From Pseudoneurospora amorphoporcata (taxonomy: Eukaryota > Ascomycota > Sordariomycetes > Sordariales > Sordariaceae): a stretch of DNA of 64,000 bases. The stretch spans positions 62,001 to 126,000 of the forward strand of contig MU859076.1 in assembly GCA_033297205.1 (NCBI GenBank), given 5' to 3'. Below, in pieces: positions 45,453-57,205 of this stretch. How positions within the stretch are numbered: the first letter of the stretch is position 1; the number at the start of each line of letters is the position of its first letter. A program made the position numbers and the translations under genes. Under the pieces are notes generated by a model. The model worked only from the letters and a program-made list of their open reading frames with translations. It was not told where the DNA came from and did not search any database.

Positions 45453-48400
45453 TTTGGTTGGTGTGGTATGTGGTGGTGGTTTGGTTGGAGTTGCTTGGTG
45501 GTGTTGATTATTCGTTGGTTAAGGCGATGGTAGTTGTGTTGATTAGATTGCGGTTGAAGGTATTGCCTGCCGGGTGTCTCGACTGGAGGTGGCCAGTGCG
45601 CATTCCACTTCCGCTCTTGGGCTGATAAGGACGTGGGCGATAAGATAGGGGAAGCGGGACGTCCCGGTGACATCACTGATAGCACTGGTGATGCCCGGTT
45701 CCGCTGTCGGCGATGGTGGATGTTGCATGTGGTGAAAGGTATCACGAAATCAAACTCGAGCAAGTAAAACAGATTCAGATTTGGGATCAGCGTTGTCAGT
45801 GTTCAGTTGATTCAACAATGAATTTGGAGATACAGAGGTATGGCACACTGACTACGCAAGGCTCATGGGAGTAGGGATTTCTACCACTTGTATCCATGAT
45901 GGCCATCGATTGAAGCCTTCCATCATCAAAGAGAAGTTGATAGTTCTAATAGCTCAAACTCCAGGCGGTTATTCTCATCTTCAGGTCTCCTCTGTACGGA
46001 CCATCTAATCGCGTCACGCCATCACGTCCCATATAGGCGACAAGACGCGAGAAACACCTCCCCCAACAGCTGGACAGCCGATCGAGTTACGGTGAACACG
46101 GCGGCATAGCCGTACAATCATCGCACGCCGTGTGAACAGCTGCTCTCATTCGGCGACCATGGTACCTGGATCGCGTCTTCCCTTCGTTCCAAGGCGGCTA
46201 TGGAGATGACGGAGATGGGGTCAGCAGACCACACCTCGTGGGCCTTGGCATATCCCTGCCTCCTTTGACCTTTTGGGTAAGTACACTGTGAAGTGACCAA
46301 GTGAGGCGGCCCGGATTAAGAGAAAAGGGGGTTGGCCAAACCTGGCAATTGGTAGGTTAGTCCTGATCCAGATAGATGATGGCATCAACAAACGTGATTG
46401 AGATTTTGCAGAATGGCTGATGAAAGTACCGGTCTCCATTTGTTGGACACTTGTTCGAACATGATTGCAATTCTGTGACCTGGGCCTCTCCTGAAGAAGA
46501 CCACGAGAGAGAATGCCGATATCGCGGTGTGGTCGTGGATGGATGTTTAGGCCTTATCAGCTTGTCACTTGGCGCTGAATGACGGTTGCTACCCTGCAGA
46601 AAAGACGCATGCGCCCCTGATTGACGGAGCGTCATCCTGTCATCCTCGGCATCCGGGCAGCGAGGACCTTGCTGGTCAGAGAGGCCGTAGAGGTACCTGA
46701 ACCGATAAGCGATAAGCTTTGGGACAATGAAGTTGTTTCTGAGAGCTTCTTTCATCATCAAATTCCTACCTGATTATTCGTCTTTATTGATCTTGGCCAT
46801 TGGAGATAAGTAAGCTCAAATCTTTCTGCATAAATGCCATCAAATCTATGAATGCTGCTCGGTGGGCAGGTACAGGTACAGACGTCGCGCTGCATCCGGT
46901 ACCCCGTGCTGCGCTGCTCTAGCGTCGTTGGTGGGTGCCCTTCCCCCACATCTGGCCGCCCGCACCGCATCCGGGGCAAGCCGGGGACACCAACTTTTCC
47001 CCATTCAATTCATTGCACCGCGATACTCCAGCAAAGATGAATGGCAACTTGGCAAGAGATACCTTAGCAAGATGCCATTGTTGACATAGAAACCAACATG
47101 TGTAACAGCTGTTGAGACCTGAGTGCAACGGCTGTAGCAGAACAGGTTGTCTCTGTTGGGCTAACAAATTCTCAGGGAGTTAGGGAGCTGACACATAGTA
47201 CCTACCTCTACGAAGTACACTATCGCAAACGGAACGTCCGGTAACCCAGTTCAACAGACACGGGCATCCAACAGACATGGAGGTTCCCAGGTAGGGACGA
47301 AACAAGTCGCCGTCCCCAAACACAAACCCAAGGCGTAATCGAAACGGCCAATGTCATCATTAATCAAGCGGGAGGCCGGGCTACTAAGCAAGTCTAGCAG
47401 ACAAAAGAAGGGAACACGCCAGAACACGGCAAAGAAGAAGAACAAGAAGGCGTGTATAGGCTCTTTAACCTCAGTGGACAGGCAGTACCCGTCTTTGAAA
47501 GATGACGAGAGGTGCCAGCAGCTGACAAGAGTCTTTACCTCTAGGCTGTCGTCACTTGGCCTTGTCCCTTCCAGGTCATGCACCAAAGATTCCAGAGGTA
47601 CCGGGGTACTCCAATCTTCCACACGCCGAAAGGGTCCGTCTTGATAACCTAGAAAACGGTCCCTGGGATTCCATGATGAGTGACCATCTCGTGTCTCAGC
47701 AAGGCATCGATGTCGATTTGGAAGTGACCCGTGTGTTCCTGATACCCTCCAGGCAGTGTTGGTGGCCGTGGCCGTAGCCGGTCATGGAGATGCATAAAAC
47801 GAAGGCCCTCCGCTGCGCCCGCTCCCATCATCAAGTCTCCTTTGCTTCCATCTAGCAAATTCTAACCACCTAACGCACGAGTTAACACAAACACAGAACT
47901 CATCGATAGCCTTTTCCAACTGTCACAGCGCGTCATCGCTTATCGCCCGGGGGGGGGGGGGGGGGGGGGGCNNNNNNNNNNAATATAAAATAATAACACC
48001 AAAACTAACAAAAATAAAAAAAAAAATAATTAAAGCTTACCCATTTTAAAACCCGCCCTCCGTTATTCTCTATTCCCCCCCCCCCCCCCCCCCCCCGTCC
48101 TTATCGCTTATCAGTTGCCGTGTTATTCAACGCCTCACCACCGTTCCCAACTGGGAAGTACTCTTCTTTGAGTCACTCACCGGCAACAACGTCCTGAACG
48201 AGCTGGCTTAGCCCACTCAATAAAACCGTGTTGCTTTTAAAGGCATCGCACCAAAGCCGTTCTTTCTGCCTCCCAACTCTCTCTCTCATTCTCTTTCATC
48301 ACCACAACATACGCCAAAGGGCCCCTCCGACTGGCTCAACCCTCTACCTAAACTCCCACCCCCCTGACCGAACAACCACCACCGACCACAACGGTCCTCC

Positions 48401-48847
48401 TCTTCCGTCCCCCACCGGTTCGACCATCATAACACTCATCTATCCATCTCGAAACTCTCAAGAATCTTCCTCTCCGCCAATTACAACTCTATTTCCATAA
48501 TTGGTACACTTGGCAGATCGACAGGGCCCAAAACTCCAACATTCCCAGTATAGTGCCATCAAGGTTCTTGGCGAGCCAACCCCCTGCCTGGCAACATCAG
48601 TCACGCACACGCCCTTAGTCTCCATACCTACACCGCTGTACCTGACCGAACCGTTGGACGATTACATCGCGAATCGAATCGAAATCAAAAGGGGACAGAA
48701 CCATTTTACCTGTAAGAAATAAGTACCTAGAATACTTCGGCTTCACCCAGTCACTTCTATCAACTCTTACCTCAGACCGACATCACCCTCATAACCAACA
48801 ACACCACTTACACTACCTACCTAATATCATCACCACCGACCATCACC
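45453..48847. other. long intergenic region
   Basis: No gene can be supported across 3.4 kb. Open frames (largest 134 codons) lack domains and splice partners. An assembly gap interrupts it. The last 600 bases are CT- and CCA-rich like a leader for the gene at 48848. Confidence 0.45.
47949..48096. other. assembly gap with mirrored G22 and C22 tracts
   Basis: A run of 22 G (47949-47970) is followed by one C, ten N (47972-47981), about 93 bases of very AT-rich sequence, and a run of 22 C (48075-48096). The flanks share TATCGCTTATC-like sequence. The stretch is low quality or artificial and should not be interpreted biologically. Confidence 0.8.
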
Positions 48848-49653
48848 ATGGCTACCTCCCTCGACTCCTCCGTTCAATACGAGCGTGACCTCCGCAGCTC
48901 CCACAAGGAATGGAAGCGCAGCAAGGACTCGTCTACAAAGTGGGCTTCGGGCACTCGCGACCTCCCCGGCGTCAAGAAGAATAACAACTGGAATATGACG
49001 GGTAATGAGCTGCTTACTACAAGCAACGGGCACCACCCCAACCAGATGACCAAGTCACGACCAGCGAAGAAGATTCGTGCGGATGCTTGGTAAGCTTTTC
49101 ACCATTTCAGTCCCATCACTTACAGAAAGAAACTAACACACAACTAAGGTCTTCCAGCGGCTGCGAATACCCCAAACAATCCTCCCGCAACTTGTACAAG
49201 CTCCGCCACCACACCGGCCGCTCCAACAACATCGGTTACCACTCCATCAACTTTCCCAAGCTTTTTGCGCACAAGGATATTCGTTATGGGGACGATCAAG
49301 ACTATTCCACCCCAGCATCAACCACACCCTCAGCCCACGTTTCCACAACCAAGAAGAACCTCTTCTCGTCCATAACGTCAACAGCAGCCGAGGATACCTT
49401 TCTCTACTCGTTCGACCAGGACGCCACACCAGGCTTCAGCCGCACTCCCCTGACGCTCGAGAACTTTGTCAAGACGGATGACCGTAAGACGGAGAAGTTT
49501 GTCGAGAAGGAGTACGAGATTCTGGATGCGAACGGTGAAGCCCTAAAGGGCCGGAAGGCCAAGAGGAGGGGGTTGAGGGGTGGTGCTGCTGCTGCGTCCC
49601 AAGACAAGGACGATGAGGAGGTTGTTGAAGACGAGGGGTTCGAGTTGGTTTGA
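48848..49653 (+). CDS. unrecognised conserved-looking protein, two exons
   Basis: I do not recognise this protein. Exon 1 (48848-49089) and exon 2 (49158-49653) join in phase to 245 residues. The donor is GTAAGC, the branch site AACTAAC and the acceptor CTTCCAG. Another AG nine bases upstream (exon starting 49149) would add three residues in the same frame. The ATG sits in a good CACCATGGC context. The N-terminal part is Ser/Lys/Trp-containing (YERDLRSSHKEWKRSKDSSTKW). The centre has Tyr/His-rich CGCEYPKQSSRNLYKLRHHT followed by NIGYHSINFPKLFAHKDIRYGDD. The C terminus is acidic (DKDDEEVVEDEGFELV). No signal peptide or membrane segment is seen. Coding bias and intact splicing make it a likely real gene of unknown function. 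Confidence 0.75.
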
Positions 49654-49881
49654 GCTGGTTTGATGGTGTCGACTAGCTAGAGCGCCCTTTGTTGCCATTC
49701 TGCCCTTCTTCCCTTTAAGCACCTGCTTTTCCCTTTTTCTTCTTCTTCTTCTTCTTTTTCTTCTTCTTCACCTGGCGTGGTTAATCAGCCGGCGTGTTTT
49801 TCTTGGTTACAACTAGTTTTTTAAAACATGGGGATCTATCAAACCCCACACATAAACTACATATCATGGCGGCGCATTCAT

Positions 49882-49883
<2 letters not shown>

Positions 49884-49923
<40 letters not shown>
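49884..49923. repeat. T40 homopolymer
   Basis: Uninterrupted run of 40 T; its exact length is uncertain in any assembly. Confidence 0.9.
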
Positions 49924-50401
49924 CGGATTTGGCAGCTGGGGATGGACGGACGAACTGGACGGACGGACGGACGGTATGATTGATTGATGGCTTTGCTCGG
50001 ATCCGCAACGTCGTTTGGCTTTTGGCTTTTGGCTTTTGGCTTGCTTTTAGCAGAGGTTGCGTGCTTTTTCCTCCTCCCTGCTCGCTTGTTTCGCTGGTCC
50101 AGTCAGCGACACTACTTACCATAGAAATTACACATCCCGACTGAGGCTGAGAGAGAGATCCTTCAGTTAGTCGCAGGTACCAACTGAACATACACAAAAT
50201 ACCCCAAAATGACAAATAAACATCATCCTACTAGTAGCAGTAGGAGCCCGTAGTAGTCGTTTGCCCACACACAATCATTTGTCGACCGAAGTGAAAGTTA
50301 GTTCAATTCCTTCGGTTTTTTTTTTGGTTTTTTTTTGTGCTGGGTAAAAAGTTTGCCATTTGCTTGCTTATTTGCTGGCGGGTATCATACGTCGTTATGG
50401 G

Positions 50402-50402
<1 letters not shown>

Positions 50403-50461
<59 letters not shown>
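50403..50461. repeat. GTCT tetranucleotide microsatellite
   Basis: About 14 perfect TCTG/GTCT units. Confidence 0.95.
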
Positions 50462-50754
50462 GTCTGGGGTGTCCAAAGTGTCTGCTCTATATTACATGCT
50501 TCCCGATGCTATTTTTTATTTTCCATGCCGTCTGCCTCCGTCAGTACAATGTGTTGTTTGTCCTTTTTTGCGCGAACAGCAAGAGAGCACTGCAGAATTT
50601 CAAACGTATCTCCACCTCCCTTTTCTTCGTATCCCATTACCACCATAGAAGGTAAAATTAGGATAGGATTATAATGTCCCGCCCTTGTCTGTCTCCATAC
50701 TTCTCTCTCCTCTCCAAATAAACTTGTCATGGTTCCACAAAGGACATTCATCCA

Positions 50755-51391
50755 TCAAAAACTCCTCCCCATCAAAAGCTCATAATAAGCTCTCTGCTCC
50801 GAATCAAACAGAAAGTCATCATCACCACCACCACCTCCTCCTCCTCCGTCGTAACCCCCACCGTTCACACCATACCCGCCGCCACCGCCACCACCGCCGC
50901 CGCCGCCGTTGTTGTAGTTATTGTTGGCGTTGGCGTTATTACGGGGGGTCATGGGATCGGGGTTGGAACCCATGCTGTAAAAGTCGGCTATGGTTTCGTC
51001 GGGGGCGAAGCCCAGGGGGCGGAGGGTTTGGGATTCTCGGGAGGAGCTATTTGGGTGTTAGCATTGGGAACTGGGAGGAAGGGGAAAACGGGAAAGGCGG
51101 AAGAAGAAAAACGGGAGACGTACGATTGAGCAGCGTCTTTGGCTACGATATCTGAGAGGGTGGAGTCGGCTATGGAGGACTTGGGTGTGGTGGTGCTGTT
51201 GAGGTTGAGGGTGGATTTGCCTGTGCTAGGGCCGCCGGGGTGGGGTGTTGCTATCGTGGTGGCTGGTGTTGCTGCCGCCGTGGTTGCTGTTGCTGATTGT
51301 AATAGTGGTGGCGGTTGTATCGGTGCTGGTGACTCTGTTGGGGATATCGATGCTTCTTTCCCTCCTCCTCCTCCTGGTCCCGCTCCGGCCG

Positions 51392-51428
<37 letters not shown>

Positions 51429-52308
51429 TAACTGCGCCAAATCCCTGGCTACTTGTTTCCTTTGTTCTGTTTCTCGAGCGAACCGTTTCGCGGGTGGTGG
51501 TTGTCCTGCTCCTCCTATTCCTCCAATTCCCCCTGACCCAACAGCCGTACCGCCCATCTCTTCATCTTCTGCTCCTGCATCTTGCCCCTCCTCCCCGTTT
51601 GGTCCCCCAGCACCTCCGGTCCCCGGCCTGACCCCGAAAAAGGCCTTAAAAACTCCACTCGCCTGCCACCGCGCAATCAAACCCTCCTGCGCATTCGCAT
51701 CCTTGATACTCGCAATGATCTGTCTTCCCTGGGGTCCGGCCCCCCTCAGATGGCCCTCAATGAGGGCATCCAGTCCGGGGATGGCGCCTAGAACGGCTCC
51801 CCATGCTGCAGCGCTCTCTTTGTAGGTGTTGAGAGCGGTGCGGTAACCCTTTTGTGGACCGCGTCGTTTGGTGGGACGTAAGTAGAGACAGGGCTTGTTG
51901 TGTTTGGTGCAGACGGAGCATTTGGGCTGGCCGTTGTCGCAGGGTTGGTGGTTGACGTGGCAAAAGTCGCAGCTGAGGGAGGGGGGAGGGTGTTAGTGTG
52001 TGGGTTGGGAACAAATGTCATAGGATGAGAGAGACTCACGCTCTTGAAGCCTTTTTGCGCTTTCGGGGGTTGACGGGCTCGGAACCGGCGTCGGCGCCTG
52101 TTTCGGAGGGCGGAGGTCCCGGTGTTGATGTTGACGGTCCGGGAGCCGGAGCGGAAGCGGGAGTGGTGGCTGATGGGTCTGCTTGCTGTTGGGGTGATGG
52201 ATGATTGGAGGGCTGGGCTGAGGGAGTCATTGCTGGAGACTTGCGAGTCTCGTCGGTTGCATTATTTGGCTGTTGAGCCTGTTCCTCGGCGGCGCCCGAG
52301 TCCTCCAT
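50755..52308 (-). CDS. Zn2Cys6 binuclear-cluster transcription factor
   Basis: Zn2Cys6 proteins are fungal DNA-binding transcription regulators. Three exons (52308-52040, 51972-51124, 51046-50755) join in phase to 469 residues. A Pro/Ser-rich N terminus leads into KKASRACDFCHVNHQPCDNG and QPKCSVCTKHNKPCLY, spacing C-x2-C-x6-C-x6-C-x2-C-x6-C. The intron falls just before the first Cys. KRRGPQKGYR follows, similar to the linker after the cluster in Rgt1-type glucose-responsive factors. Then comes a short conserved region (AAAWGAVLGAIPGLDALIEG, RQIIASIKDANAQEGLIARW), a polyGln run of 12, Ala/Thr/Pro/Gly-rich sequence, and a C terminus with polyGly ending RAYYELLMGRSF. No long middle homology region is seen. 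An in-frame ATG 48 bases upstream is an alternative start. The gene is divergent from the quinate-repressor-like gene. Confidence 0.88.
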
Positions 52309-53684
52309 CGGATGGTGTGTGTGTGAGACAAGAAGGTGTTCAAGGCGGAGCTCCATAGACAGACGGATGGAGTCAATTGCCGGAAACTACGGAGAGACGG
52401 GATGAGGCTGAGATGGCGACACGACGGGACCGAGCACCAAACAGAATGTAGCAATGTTCGGGGGTGAGAAATATTTTGGGATTGGACGACGACGACGACT
52501 GATGGTGAGGTCTCCAAGCTTTGGTTGGGGAAACTGGTAGCGCGGGCCGCGTCGTCAATGGCTTGGCGCGGGGGAGCGACCATCCATTCCCCAAGTGTTA
52601 AGGTACCTTAGGATGCTAAGGTACCAAATGGCGCTAACGCTTTCCCCGACGCCGGGGGTGGCTCCGGGGAGGTTCCGGGGAGGCAGGACTTTTACTGTGA
52701 TATAACATGGAAATTTACGGAGTAATTTGTAGGCAAGTAAACCATGGTCACAAAGGGGGGTCAGTTTTCAGAATGGAAATCAAAATGATAGTGCTTTATC
52801 TCGATAACAGTAGCATGTGTAGAGGTAGAGGTAAGCAATCCGTGGCATTCGAACCAGCATCAATTAGGATTGACAAATACAGAGCAGAGCCAGATCTTCA
52901 GGGAGAGAAATCATGAGCACGTGGAACTCAAATCCAGTTCTTCATATCAATTAATTAAAGCCGGCGGCCAAGAACGGGAAGTGAAGAAAGAAAGGAGATG
53001 CCGGAAGGCGGCGGAAGTATGGAAGCTGGAGCCCGGTGGAGTCAAGACACCACCGAGATTCCCTTGCGGGGAAAGAAAGCCCACTGAAGCTTTGGCCTTG
53101 CACGCCCGCATGCGTGGTGCAGTGGGGGATCCCGTCTCAGCCCAGGGACTTCCTTTCGCTCCTCCACGGGGTTAGCGGAAAAGCTTGAATGGGAGATACA
53201 TTTTCCCGCTTCAGGCCTGGCCTCACGCAAATCCCGTGTGTCACCGTCGGCATCAAATCTGCCGAAATGGCCAGAACATGGCCAAAACACCAATCATCGA
53301 TTCTGGCGGTTGGCGATAACTGCCAGGGAGGTCTCAACCTGCACGATTTCTCGAATAGGAGCGCAACCACATGATATCCTTCATGATTATTGACCTCACT
53401 GCCACCCCCTTCGGACCACATCGCTACATCGACGTTACATTGCCGTGAACCGGTCCCGGTCAAACTCTTGCTGGGCGGATCGCGACCTTTTGGGCTGCTC
53501 TTTTACATGTCCTTTGATCCCCCGTGTTGACCCATCTTTGACATCGACAACATCTTCATCAAGACGGCCACTCATCTCACCCAAGAACGAGGGATATCAA
53601 CGTAGCGGTACATGTGAGGGGGCAACATCACACCGACCTCAACGTCTTCAACAAGCAGTACCACCTCACAGACAGCCGACAACC
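52309..53684. other. divergent promoter between the transcription factor and repressor-like genes
   Basis: No gene is supported. A perfect inverted repeat lies at 52602-52625. The frame of the repressor-like gene is open back to 53445, but that part has no resemblance to the family. Confidence 0.5.
52602..52625. repeat. perfect inverted repeat, 10-bp arms
   Basis: GGTACCTTAG, a 4-base spacer GATG, then CTAAGGTACC. It lies about 290 bases upstream of the transcription factor start. It could be a dimeric protein-binding site or simply a pair of the common AGGTACCT intergenic words. Confidence 0.8.
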
Positions 53685-56250
53685 ATGTCAGGGTCAAGGA
53701 ATGAACGGGTGTTCGACCCGTGCGCGTCCATCGTTCTCGTTGGATGTCGAGGGGCTGGAAAGCGCACTCTCGGCTTCATGGGCGCCCTTCATCTGCGCCG
53801 CCGTCTGGTCACCGAGGACCACTATTTCGAGAAACTCACCGGAATGTCACGCGGCCAGTTTCTCCTCCAGCACGGAAAGGACCTCTTTGGCCGTCAGGAC
53901 GTCCAAGTTTTCAAGCGCATGCTCGACAACAACAGGACCGGGTGCATCATCGAGTGCGGTATGAGCAGTCTCAGCGAGGAAGCCCAAGACGCGCTGCGCG
54001 AGTACTGCAGGACGAATCCCGTCGTCTACATCCACAGAGAAAGGGAGCAAATAGCGGCCTTGTTGGATGCCACGGATGCCACGGCCCTTCTCAAGGTGGA
54101 TGAGAAGCATAGGGAGTGCTCCAACTTTGAGTTCTACAATTTGGACGACTCGGCAACCCAGTTCGTCGGTACCTCCACAGCAGCAGACAGCAGACAGCCG
54201 GTTCCCTCAAAACTGCTCAACGTCCGGGAAGACTTTACCAAATTCCTGGACCAGATCACCGGCAGAGGTGCGACAAAAGCATGGCTGGAAAGCCCCTTTT
54301 CCGTTGCCGCCATTCCGCCCGAGTTCCGCTCTTACTCATATGCCCTGCGACTTCGCCTCTCATACCTCCAGGAAATGGATATGGAGTTGGAAGAGTTCGA
54401 GGCCACTGGAGATTGTGTCGAGTTCATTATCGACCAGTGGCCCCATGATGTCGTGGAAGTGGTATCAAAACAGGTAGCTCTCCTCAGGCGGAAGCTAGGG
54501 TTGCCCATTATCTACCATGTGGAAGAAAACCCCCGCGGACAACGGAGGAGGGCACCAGAGGAGAAGGATCCAGTGGACTCGGATCTTCTTGAACTAGGTC
54601 TACGACTGGGCGTCGAATATCTCAGCTTGGACTTGCAGCGCGACGAATCTCTGATACAGCGTGCACTCCGCTACAAGGGCCGGTCCAAGGTCATAGGCAA
54701 CTACTGGTATATGGGCTTCGGGGCTCCCCCATGGCACGACGACCAACACCTCGAGAACTACCGACACGCCCAATCTCTCGGTTGCGACCTCATCCGAATG
54801 GCCCGCTTCTCAACAGGCGACAGTCCCGTCGAACACCTCGAATCCTTCAAGAAGCGAGTCGAACAAACCATCCCCAACCCTCGCCCGCCACTCGTAGCCT
54901 ACGACTTCTCCGTCCTCGGAGTCCGCACCCCCTTACAAAGCAAGATCCTCAACCCCGTCAAGCACCCCGACATGGACACCGACCAAGACTTCCTCGCCAT
55001 CATCAGCACCTACCGGCACTCGTACGGCCTCGAGTTTCAGCAATTTCTCCTCGACCCGCTCGAGTTCTACGTCACCGGCTCCAACGTCTCCTGGTCCCTC
55101 TCCCCCGCCATGCAAAACGCCGCCTACGAGTTTTCGGGAATGCCGCACACCTTCCAAGCCGTCACCTGCTCCACGCTCGACCGGCTCACCCAGATTTGCC
55201 TGGCCGACACCTTTGGCGGCGCCAACCTGGCCGCTCCCTTCAAGATCGCCATCATGCCGCAGCTCAAAGTCAAGTCGCACCACGCCACCGCCATCGGCGC
55301 CGTCAACGTCGTTTTGCCTCTAAGAGGCAAGACTAACGCGATTCTGGACCATGCCAACTCCCGCAACAAGGCCGGTGCCGCGCAAGAGTTTTTCGGCGAT
55401 AATACCGATTGGAGCTCCATCTTCACTTGTCTCCGGCGCGCTATCAGTCCGCGGAATTACGTGCAACCGTCCAAGACCAGTGGTCTCGTCATTGGCGCGG
55501 GCGGTATGGCAAGGGCGGCCATTTATGCGCTGATTCAGCTTGGGTGCAGGAATATTTTTGTGTATAACCGGACGGTGGAGAGGGCGAGGGAGGTGGCGGA
55601 ACATTTTAATACTTGGGCGGAGGGGCAGCAGCTGGGGATGACGACGAAACCGAAACCGGGTCCTGATGGGCAAGGGCAAGGTCAGGTAACCGAGATTTGC
55701 AGGGTCATTGAACGGTTGGCGGATCCGTGGCCCGAGGGATATCAGTTGCCTACTATGATCATTTCGTGTGTGCCGGCGACGAGTCTGGATGGGACACCGC
55801 CGGCGGACTTTGTGATGCCGGTGGGGTGGTTGGGGAGTCCGACGGGTGGTGTGGTTGTTGAGGTAAGCTCGTTTTCTTGTTCGTCTTTTTTATCTCGTGT
55901 TCGTTCCATCCGCAAATGCTCTTTGTGGATTTCTTCGCATTGCATGGCCCCCTCCTTCGAGGTACAGATTTGTGACCTACCCAACATCAGCTAACATAAC
56001 ACCCTCACAGCTCGCCTACGAACCACTCATCACGCCCCTGGTCGCCCAAATGTACGCCCATCGCGACCAGATCAACCCCTCCTGGGTAGTCGTTGATGGT
56101 CTGGAGGTCGTCGCGGAGATGGCCATCGAGGCCTTTGAGCTGATGACAGGACGCATGGCGCCCAAGCGGCTGATGAAGGAGGTCTGCAGGAGGACTTGGG
56201 AGCAACAGCAGCGAGGAGGTGGAGATGGTGCTTCGGGGTTGGTTTTGTGA
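53685..56250 (+). CDS. quinate-repressor-like protein (AROM C-terminal domain homologue)
   Basis: Two exons (53685-55862, 56011-56250) join in phase to 805 residues, with a CTAAC branch and CAG acceptor. The three domains match the last three of the pentafunctional AROM protein, as in the fungal quinate repressors QA-1S and QUTR. First is a shikimate-kinase-like domain with the P-loop GCRGAGKRT (residues 20-28). Second is a 3-dehydroquinase-like domain in which the catalytic His is Trp (VIGNYWYM, near 337) and the Schiff-base Lys is Arg (DLIRMA, near 369). Third is a shikimate-dehydrogenase-like domain: SWSLSPAMQNAAY, AAPFKIAIMPQL, AIGAVNVV, DNTDW, and the dinucleotide-binding VIGAGGMARAAIYAL, closing with ELAYEPLITPLV. 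Loss of the dehydroquinase residues argues for regulation rather than catalysis. No quinate-degradation genes are nearby, so it may be a paralogue of the true repressor. Confidence 0.85.
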
Positions 56251-56697
56251 TGAGTGAATATACCTTTCTGCTTTCTTGTTACGATGAATGATCACCACAT
56301 GGAAATAGAGCATATCGCCACTGCGCAAGTATTTCAGACTATTTTGATGTCGATGCTTCAGCTTTATTCAGCAAGTTAGCTTATATATCTATATATATAC
56401 AACAACAACCAGAGCACACTTGAGTTTCCCCCACTACCTCCCTTTTTGTTTTCTACCAGTTCGCCTTACCATTCGACATCCGAGCTGTCAGCCCTTTCCG
56501 CAAAAGCTTAAGACCTATTCATGCTTCCGCTTCTTTCAGCGTAACAGACCACCAGGCCCCTGCTACCAAGCGTGCCGATGTGAGAACCAAGCAGTCATCG
56601 ACAGGTTGGGAGTCTGTCGTTTGGGTGACGATGAAGGGCATGGTGGGCGCCAAGTCTAAGATTCTCTTAAGGTTCCGCAATGCTGACGTTTGTGGTA
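56251..56697. other. 3' flank of the repressor-like gene
   Basis: No gene is seen. It leads directly into the MITE. Confidence 0.45.
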
Positions 56698-57071
56698 CCG
56701 TAGAAACTCGGTAGATTGGCAAACCTCTAACCCTCTTTGAGCGCCCGACAGTAAGTATAGGAAGCAGCATACCTAATGTATTCTGCTGGCCCAGTTCTGA
56801 CTGCAATTCAATGCATACAGTGTCGATGGCCGTCGGGGTATCTCCCTGTTCATTTTCCCCTATGGTAAAATAGAAGAAATCCCCCCAACAAGTAGCACAG
56901 TCGAAAAGGCCGAGTTGACAAGCCCCCGACCAGCGACATTGCCCTCCACCTTAACACACATACATTACTGTGCAGGAAGCTGGGCGTGAGCCTTACAGAT
57001 CTGTGCTTATTCTGCCCAGATAACCTGGTTTTCCGGCATTAGAGGTTTGCCAATCTACCGAGTTTCCACGG
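56698..57071. mobile_element. MITE, Tc1/mariner type, 374 bp
   Basis: Terminal inverted repeats of 33 bases (56698-56730 and 57039-57071) match at 32 positions; both begin CCGTRGAAACTCGGTAG reading inward. TA is present directly outside each end (56696-56697 and 57072-57073), the target-site duplication of Tc1/mariner elements. There is no transposase frame inside, so it is non-autonomous. It ends 134 bases before the start codon of locus H. The single mismatch between arms suggests a fairly recent insertion. Confidence 0.82.
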
Positions 57072-57205
57072 TAGCTGGTAATAGTGAAGGTTTGGTAGTT
57101 GTTCTATACCCCTGGCGAAACCCTTGACCCATTTCCTGCTGCTTTTCTTTTCTTATTTCACCGTTCTCTTCACCTTCGATAGCCTACCGGTAAATTTCTT
57201 CAACG

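Larger units (their letters stand above)
49654..50754. other. simple-repeat-rich intergenic region
   Basis: It contains a CTT-rich tract near 49736, T40, a GGAC repeat near 49945, a GTCT array and TTTT runs. Open frames over the GTCT array (Cys-Leu-Ser-Val repeats) are artefacts of the microsatellite. It is the convergent 3' space of the flanking genes. Confidence 0.6.

Noticed and set aside
50335..50674. Three overlapping frames of about 105 codons with Cys-Leu-Ser-Val repeats
   Set aside because: They are translations of the GTCT microsatellite in all three frames.
51139..51825. 228-codon plus-strand frame with polyCys
   Set aside because: Antisense of the polyGln-encoding CAG run in the Zn2Cys6 gene.
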